64,000 bases of DNA from Pollenia angustigena (GCA_930367215.1 OV884059.1:66869393-66933392), one strand, 5' to 3'; numbered from the stretch's first letter, positions 1-10,522 are shown. Notes: generated by a model from the letters alone, not told the origin. A program made the numbers and translations.

Positions 1-339
1 GTTGAATTGAAACAATGCTAGGAATTTCTCTATTTTTTTCAGAAAATGCTCAAGAAAACTTGCTTTAATACAATTAATTTTTATTTCAATCGATATTCTA
101 AGCAAATCTATTAAAAGTTTTTTATATGCTACACGATTTATATATAAAGAATTCAGGCGTTTCTTCGTGTTTTGTAAAATGTTAATGACCAATTTCACTA
201 TATTTGTTTAAATATCAATTTATGTTTCGAAGTCGTTTTTAATGTCAAATAAAAATGAAGTTATATGAAGAAGTATATTCAAATATGAATTGATTTATAA
301 ATGGAATTGGTGAAGTTGGTCATAGGCAAAGAAAACTTG
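1..339. other. AT-rich DNA, nothing recognised
   Basis: I see no coding potential, inverted repeat or repeat copy that I can support here. Confidence 0.4.
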
Positions 340-530
340 ATTTTAAGTAACTAAAAATTTTAAATATCTTATTTTATCTTTATTTAGGTAGATTTTAGCA
401 GAGTCATAACTTTTTGCTTAAACCCAGCCACAAATGTTTACAAAAAGAAATTTTTGGCTTGGACGAGAATGGTGCAAAATTTTCTTGGTTTTAGGTTCTG
501 GTGATGTAGTAAATAATTTTTTCCGTGTAG
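340..530 (-). repeat. dispersed repeat, copy of 28303-28510
   Basis: Read on the minus strand, this stretch resembles 28303-28510. Shared blocks include a start of the form ACACNGAAARAATTATTTAC, a TCACCAGAA block, a block around TTCTCGTCCAAGCCAAAAAT, and GCAAAAAGTT. The copy at 28 kb looks like the end of a TA-flanked element, so this is probably one end of a related element whose other end I cannot place. Confidence 0.5.
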
Positions 531-534
531 GTAT

Positions 535-1109
535 AATAACTAATATAAAGAGAATGCTTTAAAGCAAGGCGACTGAGATCCACAATCTATATATCCAAAT
601 TTACTAATAAGTAGTAACTGTAATAAAATAATATTTTCCAAACTTGTTTTAATGAAAATGAAAAAATGGATTCCAAGTTTCGAGAACTAAAACGGTTCAA
701 TTTTTAAAATATCTTAAATAGCTTTAATAGGTTTTTTGGAAAAAATTTCTGAAATCAAACTTCCTGGTTCCGATTATGAGATCTCTACTCTGACTTAATT
801 TATTCAGAATATCCTGTTTTTGCTTTATTCACTGGCAAACGTCAAAAAAAATTTAGTCCGGTGAATCCAAATAAAACAAAAGTCCAAAAAGAGTTTGGGA
901 AATGAAGCCCTAGTCGGAAAATTGCTCACAAAAGATTATTTAAAACTTATAAAAATACACAGTTTTATCACTTCAATATCTCAAGATTTGCTAAAATCGA
1001 TTTACACTAGCATAAAAATAAATATTTATTTCAAAATATGTACATATCGCACAGAAAATCATAATCAAGCACAAAAACAAATAAACCAGTTCACAAATAA
1101 AACCTATCA
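535..1109. other. AT-rich DNA, nothing recognised
   Basis: An 85-codon open frame at 895-1152 has no recognisable motif and runs into the MITE at 1110, so I do not call it a gene. Confidence 0.4.
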
Positions 1110-1327
1110 AGGGAGTTCTGGAAATCGAAAACGCAAAACGCAAAATTTTTAAACGTCGTTTTTAAATAAGATTTCTGTATAAAAAGAAATTTATGGCAAA
1201 CATTATACAAATAAATCTCTATTCAATAAAATTGTAAAACAAAAACTTAAAAAATTAGATTAAAAGTGCATTAAAAAAACTTCCAAATTCTAGCGTTTTG
1301 CGACTTCGATTTCCAGAACACCCCTGT
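1110..1327. mobile_element. Tc1/mariner-type MITE, 218 bp
   Basis: The ends are inverted repeats: AGGGAGTTCTGGAAATCGAA on the left and, read on the other strand from the right, AGGGGTGTTCTGGAAATCGA. Inside these both arms carry ACGCAAAACGC-like sequence. The right end is followed by TA and the left is preceded by AT, consistent with a TA target with one change. The interior is AT-rich and non-coding. Confidence 0.55.
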
Positions 1328-1740
1328 ATAACGACCACAAAAATTTCGTTTGCAACACTGTCTTCTTCAACATTTGTGAAACTCAATTTGATTAGAGATT
1401 GCAACCATGTTTTTGAAGCCAAGCCTCCTAAGCATTTTTGAATTTTGAGTTATGTCTATTAAGATTAAGTATGCGATATGTATAAATTTCAATCTGTAGA
1501 ACAAATGTTTTTGAATTAAAAATTTATTAATATTATTTATAGATATGTAATTTATACTTATTTAAAAACTAACAATATAACTTCTTTTACATTCTGTTAT
1601 GTATATGCAATTGCGTTCAATCAAACTTTTTGAATAAAATAAAAATAATATTGAATATGTCTTCGTTTTGTTTCTTTGAGAAAAATCTACTACGCAAAAA
1701 TTGGATTTTCTGCTGGAACTTATTGCTATATATTTATATT
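1328..1740. other. AT-rich DNA, nothing recognised
   Basis: The short open frame on the minus strand here (1562-1747) is low-complexity and has no recognisable domain. Confidence 0.4.
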
Positions 1741-1990
1741 GGAACAAATCTAGTTTACCGACGCAGCTCTAAATAAAAAAAAATTGAAAAATGAAAAGAA
1801 AAAATTAAAAAAAAATTGGCGCAAACGCTTACTGCCTATTTCACGATGTCACTCGAACGTTTTCGTTCGCACAAATAACATGTAAACCAAAAACAAATTT
1901 TTTAATTATGTTAGTTAGTTAGTTTTCGAGTTTTGGACGTTTTTAGTTTTCATAGAAATATGTAATTTTTCCACTACATTTCTAAAGGTA

Positions 1991-2463
1991 TTTATTTATT
2001 TACAAATTTGCCTATGGATATCATATCCTTACAGACATTTAAACAATATAATAACATATACTAGTTAATACAAATAAAATACAAAATTATTGATTGTTTA
2101 ATAAGACGATAATTTTACGTTTTATAACATTTTCATTTGAAGAAAAATCTACTACTTTATAAAATTTATTAAATTGACTGCACATCCTTCTAAATGGATC
2201 AGCATTTGCGTAATTTGTCCTGAAGTATTTAATTGGTAGCAATTCGAAGTGTCGAGATGGACGATGAGGAACATTAAATGAAATGTTATCGAGCAGGAAA
2301 TCGGAAACAATATAACCATTAATTAAATTTAATATAAACGACACATTCAACATAGTCCTTCGGCTTTTAAGAGTTGGAAGTTTGATAAGAGCAAGACGAC
2401 TAGTGTATGACGGTAGTTCTAATGGGTTCCACTGTAGACCACGAAGGCAGAATAACAAAAATT
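1991..2463 (-). mobile_element. 5'-truncated LINE insertion
   Basis: This insertion splits the left arm of the palindromic element: the arm reads continuously from 1990 to 2464 when compared with the right arm at 2984. On the minus strand it ends in TAAATAAATAAA, a LINE-type 3' tail, just after the reverse transcriptase C-terminal coding remnant. The target duplication is very short (about 3 bp, GTA) and not decisive. Confidence 0.65.
2087..2458 (-). pseudogene. non-LTR retrotransposon reverse transcriptase C-terminal fragment
   Basis: The 123-codon open frame on the minus strand encodes the region that follows the catalytic core in jockey-like LINE polymerases. The stretch LPSYTSRLALIKLPTLKSRR resembles the usual 'LPPY..RL.L..L..L..RR' start of this domain. 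It is followed by a hydrophobic NLINGYIVSDFLLDNISFNV segment, an FRTNYANADPFRRM segment and a final FNKFYKVVDF. The catalytic domain, endonuclease and ORF1 are absent because the copy is 5' truncated. The frame is open to its stop, so the fragment is not very old. The clade assignment rests on memory of the family pattern, not an alignment. Confidence 0.7.
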
Positions 2464-2637
2464 GTATATGGCCAATATTGGTATCATTTTGAAGGTTTTG
2501 ACTGGATCTTTAAGGATATCATATATATTAATAGGCAAGTTGATTTCTTTTGCTCCCTTTTACGACTATACTACTCATTGGATTTTAACAAATGATACAT
2601 CATTCGAAAGATATTTTTTGGTAGAGGTGGACAATGT

Positions 2638-2800
2638 TTTAGTTAGCGAAGCCGGTATTTGTTATACCAGAGGAGAAAATCATTGCGCAAGGCCGAAGGC
2701 CGCCTATGCAGAGAATATTTAGTTAGCGAAGCCGCTGTTTGTTATACGATAGCGGTGAAAATCCTTGCGTTCGGTGGAAGGCCGGCTAAGCATGAAAATT
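2638..2800. repeat. two-copy ~81-bp tandem repeat in palindrome loop
   Basis: The block TTAGTTAGCGAAGCCG followed by TTTGTTATAC occurs at about 2638 and again at about 2719. Each copy is followed by a GC-richer stretch with GGCCGAAGGCCG or GGAAGGCCGGC. Those GC-rich segments contrast with the AT-rich surroundings. Confidence 0.6.
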
Positions 2801-3180
2801 ATGTTTGCACCATTGCTGTTTGTTATTTTATAAAATTTGTATTACACTTTTATTTAAATAAATTATACACTTAGTACACAAAAAATGTAATGTGAGCTTA
2901 AGAGTTAACAATTTTTAAATTAATTTTATATATCCTTAAAGATCTAGTCAAAACCTTCAAAATGACACCAATATTGGCCATATACCTTTAGAAATGTAGT
3001 GGAAAAATTACATATTTCTATGAAAACTAAAAACATCCATATCTCGAAAACTAATCCTTTGCGCCAATTTTTTTATTTAATTTTTTATTCTTATTTTTCA
3101 ATTTTCTCCCTACGTATTTTTTTTTTATTTGGAGCTGCGTCGGTAAACTAGATTTGTTCCAAAAAGAATTTGCCTCTAAA

Positions 3181-3372
3181 AGTTCTGGCAACACTGTTAA
3201 CAATTGATCGCAATTAGTTTTGTTTAATACCCCGCTGTCAAAATTACTGAAGGCAAAAATTTTTTAAAAAACAAAATAAAAATTTTGTTTGGGGTTTTTT
3301 AAATTGTTGTACAAAACTGCATTAAAAATGTACACTATTTTTGTAATTTTATCGGTTTGTAAGAATTAGAAG
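3181..3372 (+). other. possible 5'UTR exon of the small ORF at 3580
   Basis: A strong splice donor (AAG followed by GTAAGT) lies at 3370-3378, 200 nt before an acceptor ending TTCTTCTGTAG at 3572. Removing the 117-bp MITE at 3403-3519 and its duplicated TA leaves an 81-nt intron, a normal fly intron size. The transcription start is not identifiable; the exon start given is simply the end of the palindromic element. Confidence 0.35.
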
Positions 3373-3402
3373 GTAAGTTTTACCAATATTTTTTCCAATT
3401 TA

Positions 3403-3519
3403 CACTACGGACATTTCTGGCTGGACAGAAAAAGTTTGTTGGTGAAAAAGCCAAACATTAAAGTGTTTCACGCATACAGATCATCACCTTCGTCTGTCCG
3501 ACAAGAAATGCCCATAGTG
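3403..3519. mobile_element. 117-bp TA-flanked MITE within a predicted intron
   Basis: The left end CACTACGGACATTTCTGGCT and the right end, read on the other strand as CACTATGGGCATTTCTTGTC, are imperfect inverted repeats that continue through GGACAGA on both arms. TA flanks both ends (3401-3402 and 3520-3521). This fits a Tc1/mariner-type non-autonomous element. Confidence 0.7.
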
Positions 3520-3579
3520 TAATTGTGACTAATAAAATGTTGTGTTAAATGGAAAAATCTGTTCTTCTGTAGGGACTAA

Positions 3580-3729
3580 ATGGTAACGATGAAAATGGAA
3601 CTGGCTGAAAGACAAAGTATTCTCAATGAAGAGGCTCATTCCGATGTTCATAAGCCTTACTATTGGTGTACAGATCAACGCATCTATAGTGCTCAACCTC
3701 ACGCCGGTTATGGCCCCTATTACGGTTAA
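3580..3729 (+). CDS. small 49-aa ORF, possible host gene (function unknown)
   Basis: The ORF starts at the first ATG after the predicted acceptor at 3572, with an in-frame TAA immediately before it, so the start is well defined. The peptide begins MVTMKMELAERQSILNEE and ends in a Tyr/Gly/His-rich tail containing KPYYWCTDQRIYSAQPHAG and finishing GYGPYYG. It has no signal peptide or membrane segment. A poly(A) signal lies 12 nt after the stop. I do not recognise the family. The charged helix-like N-terminus, aromatic C-terminus, intron-like sequence upstream and poly(A) signal make it more gene-like than the other short frames here. It could instead be the last exon of a longer gene or a pseudogene. 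Confidence 0.4.
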   Translation: MVTMKMELAERQSILNEEAHSDVHKPYYWCTDQRIYSAQPHAGYGPYYG

Positions 3730-3741
3730 CAACTCAACTCA

Positions 3742-3747
3742 AATAAA
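3742..3747 (+). terminator. poly(A) signal AATAAA
   Basis: AATAAA lies 12 nt downstream of the stop codon of the 49-aa ORF and is followed by T-rich sequence. Such signals arise by chance in AT-rich DNA. Confidence 0.35.
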
Positions 3748-3749
3748 AT

Positions 3750-4240
3750 ATTTAATGTGTTGTTTTTTTATATATTTATGCAATAAGTTGTTTTATTTGC
3801 AACAAATCATTTAAAATCAAGAAAATTCGACGACACTACAAAAATGATATCTGCTTTTGTGATATCTGTTGTGATTTTTTAGTTGAATTAAAGATTGCTA
3901 ATTTGCTAACAGCGGCATGATAGCAGAGTCTACTTTTTTATTAATCGTTAAAGCTGTAAACAATCATAGGAAAAAATCGCTTCCATTGCGGACATGGATA
4001 AAATTCGCGAAAAATTGCAAACTTGTAGACAAACCCTTAAATTTATTTTAAATTATTATCAAATATTTTTTTGGGGCCTTGATTTTACACAACGTTTACT
4101 GGATCAAAAAACATTTCAAACTTTATTAATAACAATTTACTATGATTTGTTTTAAGAAATTTTGTTAAGTGAATCCATAAAAACTGTTACAATGTAAATA
4201 TCGGATGAAATTTGTGGTAATGAGGTTTTCGGATTCTATA
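3750..4240. other. nothing recognised
   Basis: There is no ORF, inverted repeat or repeat copy here that I can support. Confidence 0.35.
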
Positions 4241-4361
4241 TTCAAATATTTGATAAATGTGAACTAACCTTAAGTCTTAAGATTTATACATGTCCGTCTG
4301 TTAAAAACATTCACTTTAGAAAAACTCAAAAGAAAAGAGTAATATTGATGTCAAATTGTTT

Positions 4362-4980
4362 CTACACCTTTTCCAGTTGTAATTCAGAAAGCGTCAATGG
4401 TAATTCAGATTAGTCAATTGTAATTCAGAAAGCGTCAATTGTAATTCAGAAATAAAAATTCAAGGAAATACCTATATACGAATTCATATATAACAATATA
4501 TTTAGCTCTTTAGTGCACATTTTTTTCTTTTTTGCTATAATAAAATAAAAATAAATAGTTAATAAAATTTCTTCGCTTTCTGAATTTTAATTGACAATTT
4601 CTGATTTACAATTGTCTAATCTAGTAGTTTACAATTGTCTAATCTGAATTACAATTGGAAAAGCTGGGGGGCTACCGCGTATTTCGATTCGAAAGAAATC
4701 ATTTACGGATTCGAACAATTTGTACTGTGTATTACGATTTTCGTAATATTTGTTTCGAATAAACGGACGTTTTTCATGCTTTATTGAAAACAAAAAATCA
4801 CTTTCTTAAAAGCCACTCTCTATTACGAACAAAAATTGTTCATCAAATTTCCCATTTTTTAAAAAAATGCAACCTCTGTCATCGTTTCGAACGATTACGA
4901 ACATCGTAATACACAGTACAAATTGTTCGAATCCGTAAATGATTTCTTTCGAATCGAAATACGCGGTAACCCCCCTGTAG
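4362..4980. mobile_element. MITE with CTACACCTTTTCCA ends, split by a second MITE
   Basis: The left end CTACACCTTTTCCAGTTGTA is matched on the right by the reverse complement of TACAATTGGAAAAGCTGTAG, once the nested element at 4667-4974 is removed. Inside, AATTCAGAAAGCGTCAAT blocks recur in both orientations (4385-4450 and 4570-4650), giving a palindromic interior. Confidence 0.6.
4667..4974. mobile_element. Harbinger-like MITE, 308 bp, TSD CTG
   Basis: The ends GGGGGCTACCGCGTATTTCG and, on the right, the complement of CGAAATACGCGGTAACCCCC are inverted repeats that extend about 80 bp inward, past TTTGTACTGTGTATTACGA. CTG flanks both ends (4664-4666 and 4975-4977). PIF/Harbinger elements are known to duplicate 3-bp CWG or TWA targets. 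There is no coding capacity. Confidence 0.7.
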
Positions 4981-5774
4981 TTATCCTTAGCAGTTTGGGA
5001 TCGAAATCCAACAAGATCGGTTCAGTAGGATAACAGCTATGAAACAAAATGTCTAACAACCAACCTAAAAATTGATAATTTTGTTATAAACTAAAAATTT
5101 AGTGAAAATCAGTCAATAATTTACCATAGGCCCCATATAAAGCGCACTGTCGGAAACACTATAGAACGCGTAAAACCGTAACGACAAATGCTATTAAATA
5201 TAATGAATTTTTGGCGGTCAGTTTTATATCAACTTTTGTGAAGATTGGTTTATAAATTATAATAGGCCCGATATAAACTTTACAGTCGAAATCACTTTAA
5301 AGCGCGTAAAACCATAACAAATTTTCCAGTGTACCCTGTTTGGTACCCATATGCAATCATGAACCCGCCAGAACAAAATAACGTTATGAAGTGAAGGTTC
5401 ATGTTAAAGTTCTTTGTGCCGAATATTACTTAGGTATCCTCATCTACATGAGATTTTTATGGCTTTAAGTAATTTGAGGATGGTGGTTTATGTTGGCCAT
5501 ATGGGTAATTTTTGACCATCAATACATTTTGTCATAAAATATTAACTATTGTAAATATTTTCGCCACTTCTGCTGTTAACAACATTTATAAGGAATTTTT
5601 GGCATTAAATGCTATTTTCGGAAGTACATAGTATTTGTATGGGAGCTATGGTCAAATATGGACTGCTTTCAATATTATTTGGTAATATGATTTTGATTGC
5701 AATGAAATAAGTGTGGACCAAATTTAATCTTAAAACCAACATAAGATGGTTTATGAACACAAAGATGGTTTATG

Positions 5775-6020
5775 TTTACATGCACAGCCAGCCAGCCGGA
5801 CGAACATCGTTAAATCGACTAAGAAAGTTAGTCGATCTGTGTTACAAACATCAGCACAAATGCATAACAATGCCGTCTCCACTACTGTGGTGTGGGTATA
5901 AAACCTAGACAAAATAGCACGATCTTTTTACAGCTTTAAGTTAGTCGATCGGTGTTACAAACACCAGCACAAATACATAACAATGCCGTCTCCACTATTG
6001 TGGTGTGGGTATAAAAAGTA
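5775..6020 (+). repeat. truncated copy of the 23113/49993 dispersed repeat with a duplicated end
   Basis: The CAGCCAGCCAGCCGGACGAA block, the GTTACAAACA-CAGCACAAAT block and the terminal TGTGGTGTGGGTATAAAA match the 3' parts of the repeats at 23113-23834 and 49993-50706. The terminal ~80 bp occur twice, at about 5830-5905 and 5941-6018. Confidence 0.65.
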
Positions 6021-6029
6021 GACAAAATA

Positions 6030-7182
6030 GCACCATCTTTTACAGCGGGTAGATCTGAATATTACGTGTCTCAAGGCTGTGCGGGTGCTATTTAAATTTC
6101 TATAAAAACTCCCTTAATGAGTGACACAACTGCCACAATTTTTGGACGCACCAAATAAGTCTGTCTGTGTTATACTAGCGATAAAACACATTGTAATTGT
6201 AGGCGAGGACCAATAAATCGACCGACATTTAGGAAAAACCAAAGAAAAATGGCAACTAGCTTCCAAATCCATTAAAAGGATAGACCGGATTATATAAACA
6301 CTTTGTACATAATTTTTGGTTTTGTATTTCCTTTTTTGATGGCATATAAAAGACAACTATGGTACGATATGCCGGTTCAAGTTTAAAAACCAATTTGGGG
6401 CCACAGCATATATAGTTGAGATTAATATTATTTTTCAAAAAGTTAAAAAAATTAAATTGTTTAATCATGTGCGAAGCAAACAATTCAAACGGCGTTAAAA
6501 ATATAAGCGCACTGGCGGCATCGAAGTCCCATGTATGTAGTTTTAACGCAGTAAAAAATGGGAAAACAAAACAATACTTGGCAATACTAAGCAACAAAAT
6601 TTGTTAAAAAATACAAAATTAACACATTTAAACCGTATATATAGAAGTTTTAATAGTAATTGATCAATATATAACAACAGTGCAATCGAATAAAGTAGAA
6701 AAAAACGGAAATAAAAAAATATTAAAAAAATTTTGGCAAAATTGACATGTCCGGTAAATATGCTCTAGGCCTGTAATCATTTGGCGGACTGTTCGCTAAG
6801 TATGCAACTGTCCGCCATTTATGCGCTAGCTTCAAAAACTGTTCGCTAAATAAACGCTGTGCATATATATACATACATATGTAAATAAATTAATATAAAT
6901 AGGTAGGTATATAATAATTAAAATACCTATGTACATATGTATAAACAAAACAAAAAAACCTTAGATTATTATAAATAATTTTAGTAGGAACTTATAATAT
7001 TTTAAACTAACAGAAGAAAATTTTTATGTTTGCTATTTTTTCTATAGAAAATCTTATTTTTTAATTTTATCTTAAAAACAATTTTTCATTAAATACCTAT
7101 GTACCTATATAAAGCAAAAATAAATATTTTTAAATAAAAAGTATTATAATTGACATTCCAAACATTACAAATAAGTTTCTTC
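6030..7182. other. no recognised gene
   Basis: Short open frames on both strands at 6114-6607 overlap one another and contain no domain I can name. A local GGCGGACTGTTCGC / CTGTCCGCC repeat lies at 6783-6830. The remainder is AT-rich with TA microsatellite-like sequence near 6860-6950. Confidence 0.35.
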
Positions 7183-7190
7183 ATTCTATT

Positions 7191-7408
7191 CAAGGCGAAT
7201 TTATTACATGTGGTCTTAAAAGCCCTGCTGATATAAGCTAAAATCACTGTTGGATGTCAAAATTTTGTTTATTCTCTTTTATTATCTTTGTTTGTTTTAT
7301 TTCTGTTTTTGACATTGTACAATGATTTTACAAAAACAAATTGCTTGTGGTTTTTGTACGAGTTGTACTTGTTGTTGTACCGAGATTACCTGGGATGAAT
7401 TCGCCTTG
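7191..7408. mobile_element. hAT-type MITE, CAAGGCGAATT family, 218 bp
   Basis: The TIR CAAGGCGAATT occurs at the left end and its complement AATTCGCCTTG at the right. ATTCTATT is duplicated on both sides (7183-7190 and 7409-7416), a perfect 8-bp target duplication of the hAT type. Several further copies lie in the window, for example 36477-36695, 37142-37329, 40982-41178 and 57882-58080. The interior shares a TTAAAAGCCCTGCTGATAT block with the copies at 36.5 and 57.9 kb. Confidence 0.9.
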
Positions 7409-7632
7409 ATTCTATTAATACATACATACATATGTATGTAATTCTATTTCTCTTTTCTTTTTTTCAACAACAAAACAAATGTATTTTTAACTGAACAGAA
7501 CTCAATATAGTCACCAGCCAGTTTGTGTTACGCGACTATACATTCGAACTGCCAGTTTCTAGCTACGTTGTTTAATAAACAAAAAAAAAATGTGTACGTC
7601 AACTGTAAACACATCAGCTTCTGTGTTTCAGT

Positions 7633-8678
7633 CAGGGTTACCGTTAGGAATTTTTGAAAAGTCGCACAAAAGGTTGTTTTATAAAAATAAAGTCGCACAA
7701 AAAAGTCGTTTCAGAAAATAAAAGTCGCACATCTTTTTTTAACGTTTTTTATTAAAAAAAGCATAACAAAACAATTGAAACAAAAAGCTTATTGCAGAAT
7801 TCATCTTTATCATATTTCATAACAATGTACAAGTTTGTCTATGTTTTCATGTATAGTGAAAACATTTACTTAAGTTTAATAAATTTGTCGTATGCTGTCA
7901 AGGTCAAAGGAGTAGAATTTCTGTTTAAAAACAAGCCAAAAAAGTTAAGGTTAATATATTTTTGACAAAATTTAAACCTGTCCAATTAAAGCCCCTTGAA
8001 AATTTTACTTTAATTCCGTTCGTTTGATCTTGGCGCAATATTTCTTTTTCTTAACATACCTACATAAATACTACTTTTTTAAAATTTTATTTCTATATTT
8101 AGAAATGAGTTCATCACAGGGAATCCAGCCTTTTATATCTTTGTCTATTAAATTTAAAGATGACAGCATTTAATTGCATGTTTTTACATTGCTTTGCTAG
8201 TGTTTACGATTCGAAAACTACAGGTGGTGCTAAGACTACAACAATCCAAAACCAACAGAAACAACAGAGGTTTTTTGCATTGCATTGCTGGTGTTTACGA
8301 TTCGAAATGTCAACCATTTCTAACAAAACACTGACAAATTAAAACAAATTGGTCCGAACTGTCAAAACTTGCCACCACCTTGAACTGAATTCGCCTCAAA
8401 TACGTTGTATACATGACAAGGTTGCAAAAATGTAATAAAAGTGTTGCCAAATGAACAATAATTTATGAATTGTTTTTAAATTTTGACGAATTTTTTTTTT
8501 TTTGATACAAATAATAAGAAAATTGAATGTTTTGTAAGAATCTTAACAAAAAGGGTAAAAAGTAGCAGAAAAATTAAAATAGTCGCAAAAGTCGGTGATA
8601 AAAAAAAGTCTCACAAAAAGTCGCAGACCGCTGAAAAAGGGTCAAATTGCGACTTTAGTCGGGCGAACGGTAACACTG
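7633..8678. mobile_element. non-autonomous hAT element, 1046 bp
   Basis: The left end is CAGGGTTACCGTTAGG; the right end on the other strand reads CAGTGTTACCGTTCGCCC. GTTTCAGT is duplicated exactly at 7625-7632 and 8679-8686. Subterminal AAAGTCGCAC-like motifs recur near both ends, as expected for transposase binding sites. No transposase is present. The terminus and the GACTAAAGTCGCA motif match the hAT remnant at 59372, which keeps transposase-like coding sequence and may be a relative of the autonomous source. Confidence 0.9.
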
Positions 8679-8686
8679 GTTTCAGT

Positions 8687-9054
8687 CACCAGTTCAGCAG
8701 TCTGTGTTAAAAACCTGCACAGATATATCTGTTTCTCTATTTTTCTGCAATTTAACTAATCGTCATTTAAAAGAAGAATTTCAAGCTGACTATTTTATAG
8801 CTGCGAAAAAAAACTCTCTTTTTAAGAGTTCATCCATACTTTTATTTTTTCGTTGAAAAATTATTTTTAACTGTTGAGATCGTTTTTTCTAGATCACCAT
8901 AGGTGCTTAAAGAGAACTGTATGACGAACCTATTGGTATAAGACGGTATAGGTCTCCGTTGACTCTAATATGGAGAGTTTTCAAGCTAAAATTATATAGG
9001 TCACTCTTATTTACGGTCCCTGCAATTTACCCTTAAGTAAAAAATATTTATATA
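8687..9054. other. nothing recognised
   Basis: No ORF, inverted repeat or repeat copy can be supported here. Confidence 0.35.
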
Positions 9055-9748
9055 CAGGGTGTCTGGTGGCAAGGTGGCGGAGGGTGGCGCCGTTGGAATT
9101 ATCGATTGGGCGGATTTGTCAGTCACAGTAGTCTAGTGAGCATCGCGCGTTCTCTGAGGAGGCAATTTTTAAGGTTAATGATTCTAACGTAATTGCTCGT
9201 CGACAATTTTGTTCAAAGCTCATTTTCACTTAAATAGCCACGTCAACAAACAAAACTACCGTTACTGGCCTCCAAGAACCTGCAACCCTCGATTGAAACA
9301 TCAAATACCTTTACATTGCCCCAGGGTAACTGTCTGGTGTGCCTTATCATCGCATGAGATAATTGGGCCATTTTTATTTTAATTCTTCTCAAGGCTCCGT
9401 TTTGAACAGTGAGTTCAAGTCGACGGAAGACATGTGGATGACATACCCCTTTAAAAATAAAATCAGCATTTCCATTCTATCGTTCTCAATAAAACTTTGT
9501 GTAAATTATTACATTTTTTATTTAAGTTTGAAAATATAAATATAAATTTTTTTAATTAAATAAAATTTATTTATAAAAGATTTACGTATTTTTATTTAAT
9601 TTTTTTAAAGCATTAGGTAATGGTTAATTGTTTTGCTTTGTTATTTTTGTCATTAAAATATGTTTTATTGTGTTTTAAACAGTAATTTTATTTCCGATTT
9701 GTTTTTGAAAATATGCCGATTTCGTACTTAAACCATCTGGCACACCTG
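9055..9748 (+). mobile_element. Tc1/mariner-superfamily remnant (internally deleted)
   Basis: TA followed by CAGGGTGTCTGGTGGC marks the left end. A possible right end, TGGCACACCTG followed by TA, lies at 9738-9750, but that sequence also serves as the edge of the next MITE, so the right border is uncertain. Between them lie two pieces of transposase coding sequence joined across an internal deletion. Confidence 0.5.
9160..9382 (+). pseudogene. IS630-Tc1/mariner DDE transposase fragments
   Basis: In one frame (about 9160-9216) the sequence encodes EAIFKVNDSNVIARRQFCS, resembling the N-terminal helix-turn-helix start of a large insect transposase family. It joins directly, in another frame, at 9218 to AHFHLNSHVNKQNYRYW, then VTVWCALSSHEIIGPFLF. 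That second block is the catalytic-core region around the second DDE aspartate, with the usual 'HF.L...VNKQN.RYW' and 'VTVWCA....IIGP.F' patterns. The intervening ~100 codons are missing and the frame closes at TAA near 9380, so the protein is dead. The identification is from pattern memory. Confidence 0.65.
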
Positions 9749-10522
9749 TACCCATGTTCTGTAACTTTAGTGAGAACTTCTTGCATCGAAAAGATGTGAA
9801 ACAAAATATTCCATCGTTTCTCGAAAAGTGAGAGAAATGTGTGTCTGTAACTCATGTCGAAAACTATCAAAAGAGATTACGTCGTTACGTTATAAATTTC
9901 ATAATATTGCACTCGAAGCCGACGTGACATTGCAGACGTTCAGAACGCCAGTAGCACATATCGTTGACGGCGACAAAAATGTACCAAAAATTGAACATTT
10001 TTCAACGAAGGCGGCGACAAAAATGTACCAAAAATTGAACATTTTTCAACGACGGCGGCGAAAATACAACTGTCGGCTATACCAAATTGTGTAAAGAGCG
10101 ACTTTAATGTTTGTTGTTTGCAAACGATCTTTGAAGACATTCGTATATTTTATTAAAATGTTAAAAGCAAAATAATAAAACAATGAAAAATGTGCCAAGA
10201 ACAAAATAATATTATTATTATTCTTTGCGTTTTGCATTTTTAATTGTTTTTTAGTGTTAAAATTTTTTCTTGCCCCATTTTTATTCGTGAGTTTATTTGA
10301 CAGTTCAAAGCGGGAACTTTTCTCACCAAAATGTTACAGACACACTTTTTCTGTAAATTGGCGATTAATTTCCTTACGTGACAGCTTGTACTCGCCAAAA
10401 AAGTTACAGACACATTTAAGTGAGAAAAACAGCTGTTTGTTTCAATTTATGGCATTTTTGTTTCATTTCACACATTTCAATCGAAAACTTTCTCGACGTG
10501 AGAGTTACAGAACATGGGCACT
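9745..10522. mobile_element. hAT-like MITE with internal tandem duplication
   Basis: The right end read on the other strand, CAGTGCCCATGTTCTGTAAC, matches the left end CTGTACCCATGTTCTGTAAC (about 9745). GTGAGA and CTCGAAAA-type blocks follow on both arms. The right half (10250-10490) recurs inverted at 16080-16285. I could not find a matching 8-bp duplication. Confidence 0.5.
9968..10060. repeat. two-copy ~46-bp tandem repeat
   Basis: GGCGACAAAAATGTACCAAA followed by AATTGAACATTTTTCAACGA occurs twice in direct tandem with one or two differences, ending in GGCGGCGA each time. Confidence 0.8.

Larger units (their letters stand above)
1741..3160. mobile_element. Long-palindrome (foldback-like) element, split by a LINE fragment
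   Basis: The outer arms are inverted copies. GGAACAAATCTAGTTTACCG begins at 1741 and its reverse complement ends near 3160. The arms continue through a GGCGCAAA block, through 1921-1990 versus 2985-3060, and through 2464-2530 versus 2930-2984. The left arm is interrupted at 1991-2463 by a LINE insertion. It also carries about 80 bp (around 1835-1910) that the right arm lacks. The central loop (2530-2930) holds a two-copy repeat. No transposase is visible, and no clear target duplication could be assigned outside the arms. Confidence 0.6.
4241..5400 (+). repeat. dispersed repeat (same family as 53630-54220), interrupted by MITEs
   Basis: Segments 4280-4361 and 4981-5340 match the repeat at 53630-54220. 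Shared blocks include CATGTCCGTCTGTT, a TTATCCT(A/T)AGCAGTTTGGGAT block, and AATC(C/G)AGCAAAATCGGTTCAG-like sequence. The two halves are separated by 4362-4980, which is inserted DNA. I see no coding capacity. Confidence 0.55.

Noticed and set aside
895..1152. 85-codon plus-strand ORF
   Set aside because: Low-complexity Lys/Asn/Ile composition and its 3' end lies inside a MITE.
3529..3732. 67-codon ORF on the minus strand
   Set aside because: It is the complement of the 49-aa plus-strand ORF, which has a better-supported start, splice context and poly(A) signal.
6114..6607. Overlapping ORFs of 63-113 codons on both strands
   Set aside because: No frame shows a domain, start context or splice signals; frames on both strands are equally open, as expected by chance in this AT-rich DNA.
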